Source of the DNA: Sphingomonadaceae bacterium
Lineage (GTDB): Bacteria; Pseudomonadota; Alphaproteobacteria; Sphingomonadales; Sphingomonadaceae
Length of the DNA: 13,890 nucleotides
Assembly: GCA_009923795.1 (NCBI GenBank)
Contig: RFSU01000034.1
Location: 1-13,890 of the forward strand
Reading direction: 5' to 3'
Part shown: piece by piece, positions 6,917 through 13,890 of the stretch
How positions within the stretch are numbered: the stretch's first letter is position 1
Layout of the letters: each line of letters starts with the position of its first letter
The notes under the pieces: model-generated
What the model was told of the DNA's origin: nothing
Databases searched by the model: none
Seen by the model: only the letters and a program-made list of their open reading frames with translations
Position numbers and translations under genes: made by a program

Positions 6917-7261
6917 TTACAGGCCCCGCATGTCTGGGGGACAAAAAAGATCCGCCAGCGTTTCAAGCAAGTGCAGGGCTGCGGGATCGATGATCCGATA
7001 AAAGATTGTCTGTCCTTCGCGGCGCGTGGCGACAATTCGATCCGCACGCAGCCGGGCAAGGTGTTGCGACAGGGCTGATTGCGACAGGGCTGATTGCGAC
7101 AGACCAAGGCGGCCCTGCAATGTGCCGACAGAGAGTTCCCCGCCAATCAGCTGGCAAAGGATCATCAAGCGGCGCTCATTGGACAAAAGCCGCAACAACG
7201 CCGCCGCGCGGCCCGCGCTCTCTTCAAATTGGGCGATGTTGAAACGGGCAAGATCAAACAT
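6917..7261 (-). CDS. bigR: ArsR-family regulator, BigR/SqrR-like persulfide sensor with a duplicated recognition helix
   Basis: The 114-residue winged-helix repressor has RLLSNERRLMILCQL, the recognition helix region, and the wing VATRREGQTIFYRI. Cys36 (ILCQL) and Cys107 (LFCPP) match the redox cysteine pair of SqrR (41/107) and BigR (42/108), which form a tetrasulfide or disulfide with persulfide and release DNA. The helix reads LSQSALSQSALSQHLARLR, whereas the family has one SQSAL; five residues (SQSAL, 55-59 and 60-64) are duplicated in frame. Without them the cysteine spacing would be 66, as in SqrR and BigR; here it is 71. ATG 7261 has no Shine-Dalgarno, and the predicted promoter starts transcription at about this base, so the message may be leaderless. 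The gene precedes the TauE/SafE exporter and is divergent from the dioxygenase gene, so it should control both. Whether it still binds DNA is in doubt. Confidence 0.88.
   Translation of the reverse strand: MFDLARFNIAQFEESAGRAAALLRLLSNERRLMILCQLIGGELSVGTLQGRLGLSQSALSQSALSQHLARLRADRIVATRREGQTIFYRIIDPAALHLLETLADLFCPPDMRGL
7064..7102. repeat. 15-bp in-frame tandem repeat, 2.6 copies, within the regulator gene
   Basis: TTGCGACAGGGCTGA occurs at 7064-7078 and 7079-7093, with a partial TTGCGACAG at 7094-7102; copies are identical. It encodes the duplicated SQSAL in the recognition helix of the BigR-like repressor. Perfect identity suggests a recent event or active slippage, and loss of one unit would keep the reading frame and restore the usual family sequence. 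Confidence 0.95.
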
Positions 7262-7267
7262 GCGATT

Positions 7268-7295
7268 TTTATATCGCTTGATTCTAAATTAGCAA
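7268..7295 (-). promoter_or_regulatory. predicted promoter of the BigR-like regulator/exporter operon
   Basis: On the minus strand TTGCTA (7295-7290) and TATAAA (7273-7268) are 16 bp apart. Transcription would begin near 7261, the A of the start codon. The -35 lies inside the palindrome at 7288-7303, which suits autorepression. Confidence 0.45.
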
Positions 7296-7303
7296 CTGCT
7301 AAT
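7288..7303. promoter_or_regulatory. palindromic operator candidate between regulator and dioxygenase genes
   Basis: ATTAGCA-AC-TGCTAAT is a perfect inverted repeat with 7-bp arms, with weaker symmetry continuing outward (2 of the next 3 positions). It lies in a strongly AT-rich stretch of 77 bp between divergent genes and covers the -35 boxes predicted for both. BigR-type repressors bind AT-rich palindromes in such positions, so this is the best candidate binding site. Confidence 0.7.
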
Positions 7304-7317
7304 ATATATAACATAAT
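7289..7317 (+). promoter_or_regulatory. predicted promoter of the persulfide dioxygenase gene
   Basis: TTAGCA (7289-7294), 17 bp spacer, CATAAT (7312-7317). Transcription would begin near 7324, so the leader is about 15 nt and almost entirely the ribosome binding site GGATGGAG (7323-7330). The -35 coincides with the left arm of the palindrome. Confidence 0.5.
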
Positions 7318-7338
7318 TTGCTGGATGGAGATATTCCG

Positions 7339-8199
7339 ATGCACCCCGAGGTTCAGGCGTTTTTCGATCCAGCGACCAATACGGTCAGCTATGTGGTGCA
7401 TGATCCAGCCACTCGGGCAGCCGCAATCATCGACCCGGTGCTGGACTTCATCCCGCGCACGGCCCGTATCTCAACCCAATCCGCAGATGCCCTTATGTCG
7501 GCCATTGCCGATCAGGGGCTGGATCTGCGCTATGTGCTGGAAACGCATGCCCATGCAGACCATCTGTCTGGTGCGCACCATATTCGGGAAAAGACGGGCG
7601 TACCCGTTGTCATCGGCACACGCATCACACAGGTTCAGGCGATCTTTGCGCCGCTGTTTGAGGCCGAAGATGTCAGGCCCGATGGCGCAGCCTTTGATAT
7701 TCTTCTCGCCGAAGGGGAGACCCTGCCGCTCGGCAATATGACGATCACGGCGCTGCACACGCCCGGCCATACCCCTGCCTGTCTGACCTATGTGATCGGC
7801 GATGCCGCCTTTGTGGGCGACACCCTGTTCATGCCAGATTATGGCACGGCACAAGCCGACTTTCCGGGCGGAGACGCGCGGACCCTCTATCATTCCATTC
7901 AGCGCATACTGGCTCTGCCTGCACACACCCGGATCTTTGTTGGCCATGATTATCCGCCCGCTGACCGGACTAAACCTGCTTGGGAAACGAGCATCGCGGC
8001 CCAGCGGGATCACAATGTCCATGTCAAATCCGGCATCAGCGAAGACGCCTTTGTGACGATGCGCGAGGCCCGAGATCAGACGCTGGAGGCCCCTTTGCTC
8101 ATCCTCCCCGCATTACAGGTGAACATCCGCGCTGGTCGATTGCCGCCCGCAGAGCCGGGGCATAAGGTGCAGCTGAAACTTCCGGTCAACGCCATCTGA
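7339..8199 (+). CDS. blh: MBL-fold persulfide dioxygenase (ETHE1/Blh-like)
   Basis: The 286-residue metallo-beta-lactamase-fold protein has THAHADH (His70, His72, Asp74, His75), TPGHT (His144), GDTLF (Asp161) and FVGHDY (His203). The mononuclear iron of ETHE1-type persulfide dioxygenases uses the equivalents of His70, His144 and Asp161. ADFPGGDARTLY after the GDTLF motif is characteristic of the ETHE1/Blh group rather than of glyoxalase II. The likely reaction is glutathione persulfide plus O2 giving sulfite and glutathione. No fused rhodanese domain is present, and no separate DUF442 or sulfide:quinone oxidoreductase gene is in the window. ATG 7339 follows GGATGGAG by 8 bp; the in-frame TTG at 7318 lies upstream of that site and is rejected. 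It is divergent from the BigR-like regulator and exporter, matching the known Blh/BigR arrangement in function, though Blh is usually in the same operon. Confidence 0.92.
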   Translation: MHPEVQAFFDPATNTVSYVVHDPATRAAAIIDPVLDFIPRTARISTQSADALMSAIADQGLDLRYVLETHAHADHLSGAHHIREKTGVPVVIGTRITQVQAIFAPLFEAEDVRPDGAAFDILLAEGETLPLGNMTITALHTPGHTPACLTYVIGDAAFVGDTLFMPDYGTAQADFPGGDARTLYHSIQRILALPAHTRIFVGHDYPPADRTKPAWETSIAAQRDHNVHVKSGISEDAFVTMREARDQTLEAPLLILPALQVNIRAGRLPPAEPGHKVQLKLPVNAI

Positions 8200-8262
8200 G
8201 TTTTGGCAGCTCTGCGCACGATAAAGAGTTGCATTCCCAAGCCGTCCGGGCATTCTGCGGCC

Positions 8263-9624
8263 ATGACACGTCCGAAAATTTGCATCATCGGTGCCGGCTG
8301 TTCCGGCTTCACCACGGCCAAAAGGCTGCAAGATTATCACATCCCCTTCGACATCTTCGAAGCGTCCGACAATATTGGCGGCAATTGGTATTATAACAAC
8401 CCGAACGGCATGTCGGCTTGCTACCAGAGCCTGCATATCGACACGTCCAAATGGCGGCTGGCCTTTGAAGATTATCCGGTGCCTGCCGATTGGCCAGACT
8501 ATCCGCACCACGCCCAGTTGCTCCAATATTTCCATGATTATGTCGATCATTTCGATCTGCGACGGCACATCCGCTTCAACACACGGGTGGACACGGCAGA
8601 GCGGCAATCGGGCGGCGGCTGGGCCATCACGCTCTCCACTGGCGAGGTACGGCATTATGACGCGCTGGCGGTGTGCAACGGGCATCATTGGGCGGCGCGC
8701 ATCCCCGATTATCCGGGCAAATTTGACGGTCCGCAAATCCATTCCCACAGCTATCGTAGTCCGTTCGAACCGATTGATTGCGTGGGCAAGAAGGTGTTGG
8801 TCGTCGGCATGGGCAATAGTGCGATGGACATTGCCTCTGAACTCTCTCAGCGCCCAATTGCGCAGAAGCTTTTTGTCTCGGCCCGGCGCGGGGTCTGGAT
8901 TTTTCCAAAATATTACAAAGGCCAACCGCTCGATAAAAACCCAGCGCCCGCTTGGATGCCCAAATGGCTGCGCCAGAAAATCGGGGAAAAGCTGATCAAA
9001 AATCTGGTCGGGCGGATGCGCGATTATGGCCTGCCCGAACCCGAAATTGGCCCGTTTGAAAGCCATGGCACGGTATCTGGCGAGTTTTTGTTACGGGCAG
9101 GATCCGGCGATATCCGCATGAAGCCGGGGATTGATCGGCTGGATGGGAAATATGTGGTCTTTGACGACGGCAGCCGCGAAGAGGTGGACGCCATCATCTG
9201 GGCCACGGGCTATGACATTAAATTCCCCTTTTTCAGCGACCCGGCTTTTCAGGCGGATGCCGACAATCGGCCACCCCCTTTGTTCAAGCGCATCATGAAA
9301 CTCGGCGTGCCCGATCTCTTTTATATGGGGTTGGCGCAACCGCTGCCCACGCTTGTCAATTTTGCCGAGCAGCAATCCAAGCTGGTCGCCGCCTATCTGG
9401 CGGGAGACTATGCGCTGCCACCAGAGGCGGAGATGCAGCGCATCATCGCAGCGGATGAGGACTATTACACCGGCCAATATTATGCCGCCCGCCGCCACAC
9501 GATTCAGCTCGATTTCGATCATTATCGCCGCGCGTTAAAGACGGAATTGGCACGCGGCAAAAAGCGGGCGGATGCTCGAGGGAATGACCTGCCCGTTCCA
9601 GCGCGAGATGCTCAAATCGCCTGA
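8263..9624 (+). CDS. flavin-containing monooxygenase (FMO-type)
   Basis: The 453-residue protein has an N-terminal FAD loop GAGCSG (residues 10-15), the FMO fingerprint FxGxxxHxxxYR (F154 to R165; FDGPQIHSHSYR, His160), an NADPH loop GMGNSA (182-187) and the C-terminal ATGYD (314-318). Length and motif order fit class B flavin monooxygenases of the FMO branch, which oxygenate soft nucleophiles such as amines and sulfur compounds, rather than Baeyer-Villiger enzymes of about 540 residues. ATG 8263 is chosen because the Rossmann strand starts right after it; the in-frame TTG 8203 would add 20 non-conserved residues. No clear Shine-Dalgarno is seen. It lies 63 bp after the dioxygenase gene on the same strand, so it might be read through from the sulfide-regulated promoter. 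Its stop overlaps the next gene by one base (TGATG). Substrate unknown. Confidence 0.92.
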   Translation: MTRPKICIIGAGCSGFTTAKRLQDYHIPFDIFEASDNIGGNWYYNNPNGMSACYQSLHIDTSKWRLAFEDYPVPADWPDYPHHAQLLQYFHDYVDHFDLRRHIRFNTRVDTAERQSGGGWAITLSTGEVRHYDALAVCNGHHWAARIPDYPGKFDGPQIHSHSYRSPFEPIDCVGKKVLVVGMGNSAMDIASELSQRPIAQKLFVSARRGVWIFPKYYKGQPLDKNPAPAWMPKWLRQKIGEKLIKNLVGRMRDYGLPEPEIGPFESHGTVSGEFLLRAGSGDIRMKPGIDRLDGKYVVFDDGSREEVDAIIWATGYDIKFPFFSDPAFQADADNRPPPLFKRIMKLGVPDLFYMGLAQPLPTLVNFAEQQSKLVAAYLAGDYALPPEAEMQRIIAADEDYYTGQYYAARRHTIQLDFDHYRRALKTELARGKKRADARGNDLPVPARDAQIA

Positions 9625-10079
9625 TGCTGCTGCGATGGTTCATGGCCCTTGCGGGGTGGCTGATGTCGGCGCCGCTGACGGCGCAGGCTATTGCCCCACC
9701 GCCCACAGTCCAGCCACAATGGCCAAGGCCTCTAACCTTATTGGGACAAAGCAGCGGCGGGCGACAACTTCTTGTCGATGTTAGCAGTTTAAAAACTGCG
9801 CCGCCCCTTCGCGGCATGCGCGACTTTGCTGTCGCCCAAGTCTATGTGGAAATGCGCGGCCCAGGCACCAAAGCAGCGGTAGAGCGGGTGCGCTATAGCT
9901 TTCACTGTCGCGCCCGATCTGTGGCGGCGCTGAACTATGTGCGATTTGATGGCGGCACGAAATCCCAAGATTGGCAGGGCGCGGATTATGCCCCGAAATA
10001 TGAGTATGTCAGCCCCGGCACATTGGTGGACATGGCCATGACCTATGCCTGTTCCGGCGGCAAGCTTGCCCGCCCCTGA
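9624..10079 (+). CDS. small secreted protein of unknown function (possibly surface-adhesin E-like)
   Basis: I do not recognise this 151-residue protein with certainty. It starts with a Sec signal peptide (MLLRWFMALAGWLMSAPLTAQA, hydrophobic core 4-17, likely cleavage after AQA), followed by a Pro-rich linker and a compact beta-rich domain. The order VDVSSLK, AQVYVEM, YSFHC (Cys95) and a C-terminal MTYACSGG (Cys143) resembles the pattern of the surface-adhesin protein E family, where the two cysteines may form a disulfide. It contains no catalytic-looking motif. The ATG overlaps the FMO stop codon by one base, so translation is probably coupled, and a functional link with the monooxygenase is possible but unsupported. 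The assignment to the adhesin-E fold is a guess; conserved exported protein is the safer label. Confidence 0.75.
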   Translation: MLLRWFMALAGWLMSAPLTAQAIAPPPTVQPQWPRPLTLLGQSSGGRQLLVDVSSLKTAPPLRGMRDFAVAQVYVEMRGPGTKAAVERVRYSFHCRARSVAALNYVRFDGGTKSQDWQGADYAPKYEYVSPGTLVDMAMTYACSGGKLARP

Positions 10080-10147
10080 CGGCTAAACGGCTGCATTCGA
10101 TTTTCTTGACGTTGGCATCTGAGGCCACAAACTGCTAGCGCCGACTC

Positions 10148-12421
10148 ATGCCCATAAGTGCCGCCTCTGCCTCGCGGGAGATTTTGATCCGCCTTCACGA
10201 AGTGATGGCGTCGCGCACCAGTGCGCAGGCGAAACTCAACCAAGTGGTGGCAACCATTGCGGGCGTGCTGAAAAGCGAAGTCTGCTCCATCTATTTGCGC
10301 CGCGATGGCCTGTTGGAATTGTTCGCGACCAAGGGGCTGAAGCAAGAGGCTGTGCACGTGACACGGCTGTCCATGGGTGAAGGGCTTGTCGGCACGATTG
10401 CCGAACAAATGGCGACGCTCAATCTGGATGAAGCCACCAGCCACCCTGATTTTGCCTATAAGCCGGAAACGGGCGAAGACCTGTTTCATAGCTTTGCCGG
10501 TGTGCCCATCATCCGCAAAGAAGACGCTGTTGGTGTTTTGTGCGTTCAGCATATCGAATCGCGCAAATATGAAGAGCTGGAAATTGAGGCGCTTCAGACG
10601 GTGGCCATGGTTCTGTCGGAACTGATCGCTAATGCAGGGCTGATCGACAATGCCGAACGGCGCGGCAGCAAGATCCAAGATACAACGTCCCAACGCCTGT
10701 CAGGCCTGAAGCTCGTGGATGGTATGACGTCGGGCTATGCCGTGTTTCACCAGCCGCGCGTCACGATTGAACATACGGTTGCCGAAGATATCGAAGCGGA
10801 ACGTCACCGTGTTTACGCCGCCTTTGACAAGATGCGTGAACAGATTGAGCGCATGGCAAGCGAAGCCGAATTTGGCGTTGAGGGCGAGCATCGCGAAGTC
10901 CTCGAAATGTATAAGATGTTCGCCTATGATGAAGGCTGGCGTCGGCGCATTAATGAGGCGATTGACAGCGGCCTGACAGCGGAAGCCGCAATCGAACGCG
11001 TCCAGCAACGCACCCGCATGCGGATGCGCCAAATTGACGATCCACTGCTGGCAGACCGCATGCATGATCTGGAGGATATGGCCAATCGGCTGCTCCGGAT
11101 TGTCTCGGGTCAACTTGGTTCTGCCGCGCAGGCCGGTTTGCGCCAGGACACGATTTTGATCGCCCGCAATTTGGGGCCGGCCGAGCTTTTGGAATATGAT
11201 CGGCGGCGCTTGAAAGGTGTTGTCCTTGAAGAAGGGTCGCTGACCGCGCACGTGACGATTGTGGCGCGCGCCATGGGCGTTCCAGTTCTGGGCCGCGTCA
11301 AAGGCGTGCGGCGGATGATTGGCGAAGGCGATCTTGTTCTGCTCGACGCCGGGCAGTCCGCTGCCTTTGTGCGCCCCAGCCCGGCGATGGAGCAGGCCTT
11401 TGAAAGTGGCCTTCAGGTATCGCAAAAGCGCCGCGCGGGCTATGCCGCCTTGCGGTCGCAACCGCCGGTTACAAAGGACGACACCCGCATCACATTGATG
11501 GTCAATGCGGGCTTGCGCGATGATATTGCCCAGTTGGATGTGACAGGGGCAGATGGCATTGGCCTGTTCCGTACAGAGTTTCAGTTTCTGGTGTCCGCCA
11601 CAATGCCGCAGCGAGAGCGCCAACAGCGGCTCTATCGCGATGTTCTGGATGCGTCAGGCGACCGGCCCGTTGTCTTTCGCACGGTCGATATCGGGGGGGA
11701 TAAGGCCCTCCCCTATTTGCGCTTTGATGGGCATGTGGAAGAAAATCCGGCCATGGGATGGCGCGCCCTGCGGCTTGCGCTGGAACGCGACGGCCTGATG
11801 AAGGCGCAAGCCCGCGCGCTATTGGAAGCGGCCGCCGGTCGCACCCTCAATGTGATGTTCCCAATGGTGTCGGAACCTTGGGAATTTGAAGAGGCCAAGG
11901 CCATTTTTGAGCGCCAGCGGGACTGGATTGCCAAACAAGGCCGCCAGCTCCCCTCGCGCATCCACTATGGGACGATGCTGGAGGTGCCGGCGCTTGCCGA
12001 GATGCTCGACGTGCTCTTGCCCAAAGTTGATTTTGTGTCGATCGGCACCAATGACCTGACCCAATTTCTCTTTGCCGCAGACCGCGCCAACCCGAAATTG
12101 GCAGAACGTTATGACTGGCTGTCCCCGGCGATATTGCGATTCTTGCGGCGTGTGCTGATCGCCTGTCGGGAGGCCAATACACCTGTTACCATTTGCGGTG
12201 AAATGGGTGGCCGCGCTTTGGAGGCTATGGCCTTGCTAGCCATCGGCTTTGAACGGCTGTCCATCACCCCGGCGGCCATACCGCCTGTAAAGGCCATGGT
12301 TCGGTCGCTTGATCTGTGCGCCGCCAAGCCCATGATGGAAAAGCTATTAGCCGATCCGCCCCGCAATTTACGAGATGCCCTAAGTGAATGGGCGCGCAGC
12401 CAATCCGTTGATATTGCATAG
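10148..12421 (+). CDS. ptsP: phosphoenolpyruvate-protein phosphotransferase PtsP (enzyme I-Ntr) with GAF domain
   Basis: This 757-residue protein is first component of the nitrogen PTS, passing phosphate from PEP to NPr and on to EIIA-Ntr in the cytoplasm. A GAF sensor domain (about 17-165) comes first; in family members it senses glutamine or 2-oxoglutarate. The HPr-binding helical region spans about 180-310. The phosphohistidine domain has EEGSLTAHVTIVAR with active-site His368. The C-terminal PEP-binding barrel shows GLFRTEF (Arg475), RTVDIGGDK, the signature VDFVSIGTNDLTQF (627-640) and TICGEMGG with catalytic Cys683. All key residues are present, so it should be active. No strong ribosome site precedes ATG 10148; a later Met at about residue 20 (MASRTSAQ) is an alternative start. 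It stands alone in a 68-bp leader with TTGACG at 10106-10111 as a possible -35 but no good -10. It precedes the RodZ-like gene by 103 bp. Confidence 0.96.
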   Translation: MPISAASASREILIRLHEVMASRTSAQAKLNQVVATIAGVLKSEVCSIYLRRDGLLELFATKGLKQEAVHVTRLSMGEGLVGTIAEQMATLNLDEATSHPDFAYKPETGEDLFHSFAGVPIIRKEDAVGVLCVQHIESRKYEELEIEALQTVAMVLSELIANAGLIDNAERRGSKIQDTTSQRLSGLKLVDGMTSGYAVFHQPRVTIEHTVAEDIEAERHRVYAAFDKMREQIERMASEAEFGVEGEHREVLEMYKMFAYDEGWRRRINEAIDSGLTAEAAIERVQQRTRMRMRQIDDPLLADRMHDLEDMANRLLRIVSGQLGSAAQAGLRQDTILIARNLGPAELLEYDRRRLKGVVLEEGSLTAHVTIVARAMGVPVLGRVKGVRRMIGEGDLVLLDAGQSAAFVRPSPAMEQAFESGLQVSQKRRAGYAALRSQPPVTKDDTRITLMVNAGLRDDIAQLDVTGADGIGLFRTEFQFLVSATMPQRERQQRLYRDVLDASGDRPVVFRTVDIGGDKALPYLRFDGHVEENPAMGWRALRLALERDGLMKAQARALLEAAAGRTLNVMFPMVSEPWEFEEAKAIFERQRDWIAKQGRQLPSRIHYGTMLEVPALAEMLDVLLPKVDFVSIGTNDLTQFLFAADRANPKLAERYDWLSPAILRFLRRVLIACREANTPVTICGEMGGRALEAMALLAIGFERLSITPAAIPPVKAMVRSLDLCAAKPMMEKLLADPPRNLRDALSEWARSQSVDIA

Positions 12422-12524
12422 GGGTTTGGTCGCCGCTCAAACGAGTCGTCAGCCACGCCAATCTATGTTATCTCATGACAAAATAATCTTCCCAATGGGA
12501 CATTAAGGGAATGCGGAACGGACC

Positions 12525-13346
12525 ATGTCGGACGCACTGACAGACGCCCCTATGTTGGCACTTGACCGTGTTGGCGATCGGCTTCGCGCCGCGCGCTTGG
12601 CGGCAGGGCTCAACCTGTCTGATATCGCGGACGAAACCCGCGTTCCTTTGCGTCATTTGGAAGCCATTGAATCGAATGACTTTTCGACATTGCCCTCCTT
12701 CACCTATGCGACGGGATTTGTCCGCGCCTTTGCCCGCATTGTGGGGGAAGACGAAGTTGTCCTGATCCGGGATTTGCGCGTTGAGCTGGGCCGCGATCAG
12801 GACAGCTGGACGGCGGCATCTGGCGACAATGTCGCCGATCCGGCCCGAATCCCGCCGAAATGGTTGGCTTGGACAGCCGCCCTAATCATGCTGGCATTTG
12901 TTGGCGGCTATGGACTGTGGCGCAGCACCCTGTTTGATCCCCAATCGGCCGAGGCTGAACAAGCACCCTTAGCCCCGCGTCCTGCGGTGCCTGTCCGTCC
13001 GGCGGCGGCACCCGTCGCCCCGGCCGCACTGCCAACCGGGCCAGTGTTGTTGATGGCCATCGATGATGTCTGGGTCAGAATTTACGACAAAACGGGCAAG
13101 GTCCTGTTCCAAGGCATCATCAAAAAGGGGGAAAGCTACGCCGTGCCTCCTGAAGCAAATGGGCCAATGATTCGCACGGGCCGGGCAGACCAGATTGCCG
13201 TCACCATCGGGGGCGTCTCGGTTCCGCCGCTTGGTCCGGCAAACCAGACATTATCGAATGTGCCAGTTAATGCAGCGGCCCTTGCGGCACGCCCTTCGGC
13301 CCCCGCGCCAGAACCAACAGTCGCGCCAGCACCGACACAGCCTTGA
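12525..13346 (+). CDS. rodZ: RodZ-like helix-turn-helix membrane protein
   Basis: The 273-residue protein has the RodZ layout. A cytoplasmic HTH domain of the HTH_25 type (about 16-83, RAARLAAGLNLSDIADETRV, then HLEAIESNDFSTLPSFTYATGFVRAFA) is followed by a basic turn and one membrane helix (about 113-131). A Pro/Ala linker (147-172), a periplasmic beta domain of DUF4115 type (173-246) and a Pro/Ala/Thr tail (255-273) complete it. In Escherichia coli RodZ links MreB to the elongasome; its HTH contacts MreB and need not bind DNA. The order ptsP, this gene, YbgF-like gene suits a sphingomonad and places it near envelope genes. AAGGGA (12506-12511) is 13 bp before ATG 12525, rather far, so ribosome binding may rely on GCGGAACGG. 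No promoter was identified in the 103-bp gap. The Pro-rich tail is longer than in E. coli. Confidence 0.85.
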   Translation: MSDALTDAPMLALDRVGDRLRAARLAAGLNLSDIADETRVPLRHLEAIESNDFSTLPSFTYATGFVRAFARIVGEDEVVLIRDLRVELGRDQDSWTAASGDNVADPARIPPKWLAWTAALIMLAFVGGYGLWRSTLFDPQSAEAEQAPLAPRPAVPVRPAAAPVAPAALPTGPVLLMAIDDVWVRIYDKTGKVLFQGIIKKGESYAVPPEANGPMIRTGRADQIAVTIGGVSVPPLGPANQTLSNVPVNAAALAARPSAPAPEPTVAPAPTQP

Positions 13347-13403
13347 TCGCGCATCCGGTCTGGTCCAAAGTCGATAAGAGTTGATCTTTCAGGGATTTTC
13401 ACA

Positions 13404-13890
13404 ATGCGTTTTGCCTTGATTTCCGTAGCATTGCTTTCTGCTGCTTCCTCTATGCCGTTGATGGCACAGTCCAATGACGTCGAATTGCGGGTCAATAAGC
13501 TGGAGCGCGAGATGCGGGCCGTGCAGCGCAAGGTCTTTCCGGGCGCCCCACAGGTGCAGCCTGAAATTGGACTGGCCACTGGAAATGTTGGACCGGCAGT
13601 GCCAGCAACCACTGCCCCGCTGACCGACCTGACATCGCGTTTAGATGCCCTTGAGTCGCAATTGCGGATGCTCACCGGACAGGTGGAGACAGATGGCAAT
13701 CGGCTGCGCAAACTCGAAGAGGCGGTCAAGACGCTGGCCTCATCAACAGACAGCCGACTTAAGGCTTTGGAGCCGCCGCCGCCCGTGACGGTGATCGAAA
13801 ATGAGGCGGCCGTGAGCAGCCCGCCTGCTGCCGCTGTGATGGAGGTTCCGGCCCAGACCAGCCGCCCGGCACAGGTCGCCCCGGCCCCGC
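13404..13890 (+). CDS. cpoB: YbgF/CpoB-like periplasmic coiled-coil protein (N-terminal 162 residues; cut by window edge)
   Basis: The visible part has a Sec signal peptide (MRFALISVALLSAASSMPLMA, cleavage likely before QSND) and a first coiled coil (NDVELRVNKLEREMRAVQRKVF, about 24-46), with the Glu/Leu heptads of the YbgF trimerisation helix. A Gly/Pro linker leads to a second coiled coil (DLTSRLDALESQLRMLTGQ to SRLKALE, about 73-122) and a Pro/Ala/Val-rich linker. The tetratricopeptide repeats expected at the C-terminus lie beyond the right edge. CpoB couples peptidoglycan synthesis to Tol-Pal constriction in the periplasm. The AGGGA ribosome site is 8 bp before ATG 13404. It follows the RodZ-like gene by 57 bp, so both probably form one envelope operon. 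The second coiled coil is unlike the short E. coli N-terminus and could instead indicate an unrelated TPR scaffold. Confidence 0.72.
   Translation, partial: MRFALISVALLSAASSMPLMAQSNDVELRVNKLEREMRAVQRKVFPGAPQVQPEIGLATGNVGPAVPATTAPLTDLTSRLDALESQLRMLTGQVETDGNRLRKLEEAVKTLASSTDSRLKALEPPPPVTVIENEAAVSSPPAAAVMEVPAQTSRPAQVAPAP

Noticed and set aside
6877..7146. Cys-rich 89-residue frame with repeated CRNQP on the minus strand
   Set aside because: The repeats are only the 15-bp tandem duplication of the ArsR gene read in another frame; not a gene.
8113..9066. 317-residue antisense open frame under the flavin monooxygenase
   Set aside because: Opposite strand of a gene with FMO motifs; no recognisable domain; expected in GC-rich coding DNA.
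10106..10134. Possible sigma-70 promoter ahead of ptsP (TTGACG)
   Set aside because: No acceptable -10 at 16-18 bp spacing (AAACTG is poor), so not listed as a feature.
10700..11623. 307-residue antisense open frame under ptsP
   Set aside because: Shadow of ptsP, which has all its conserved catalytic residues; no family features in the antisense translation.
12422..12524. Terminator or promoter between ptsP and the RodZ-like gene
   Set aside because: No stem followed by T residues and no paired -35/-10 boxes could be found in the 103 bp.

Overview
The window reads as chromosomal DNA from an alphaproteobacterium, most likely a sphingomonad. It is GC-rich, densely packed and mostly coding, with many ATGA/TGATG gene overlaps. 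The right end carries ptsP, then a RodZ-type gene, then a YbgF/CpoB-like gene, an order I associate with sphingomonads. No rRNA, tRNA, CRISPR array, insertion sequence or phage gene is visible, so this looks like ordinary chromosome with a metabolic accessory stretch on the left.

Layout. (1) 1-3125 is a small catabolic locus. A Rieske-type oxygenase alpha subunit and a GMC/phytoene-dehydrogenase-like FAD oxidoreductase (cut by the left edge) form a minus-strand operon. They are divergent from a BetI-like TetR regulator that is followed by a class II aldolase/adducin-family protein. A perfect 8-2-8 palindrome lies in the 35-bp divergent gap and overlaps the likely -10 elements of both directions. 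(2) 3224-6114 is a two-gene unit with ATGA overlap encoding two exported hydrolases: a Tat-type PhoD phosphodiesterase/phosphatase and a Sec-type binuclear amidohydrolase. (3) 6116-8199 is a sulfide/persulfide-detoxification module. An ArsR-family BigR/SqrR-like regulator and a TauE/SafE exporter lie on the minus strand, divergent from an ETHE1/Blh-like persulfide dioxygenase. The divergent region is strikingly AT-rich and holds a palindrome covering the predicted -35 boxes of both promoters. (4) 8263-10079 is a flavin monooxygenase overlapping by one base with a small secreted protein of unknown function. (5) 10148-13890 is housekeeping: EI-Ntr (PtsP), a RodZ-like HTH membrane protein and the N-terminus of a YbgF/CpoB-like periplasmic protein.

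The most unusual feature is a 15-bp tandem duplication inside the DNA-recognition helix of the BigR-like repressor. It adds five residues and changes the spacing of its two putative redox cysteines from the family's 66 residues to 71. It could be a loss-of-function mutation, a reversible slippage switch or a changed specificity. I do not see a clearly unprecedented multi-gene system. The best candidates for undescribed biology are this altered sulfide switch, the Rieske/FAD/TetR/aldolase locus of unknown substrate and the paired secreted PhoD-amidohydrolase unit.
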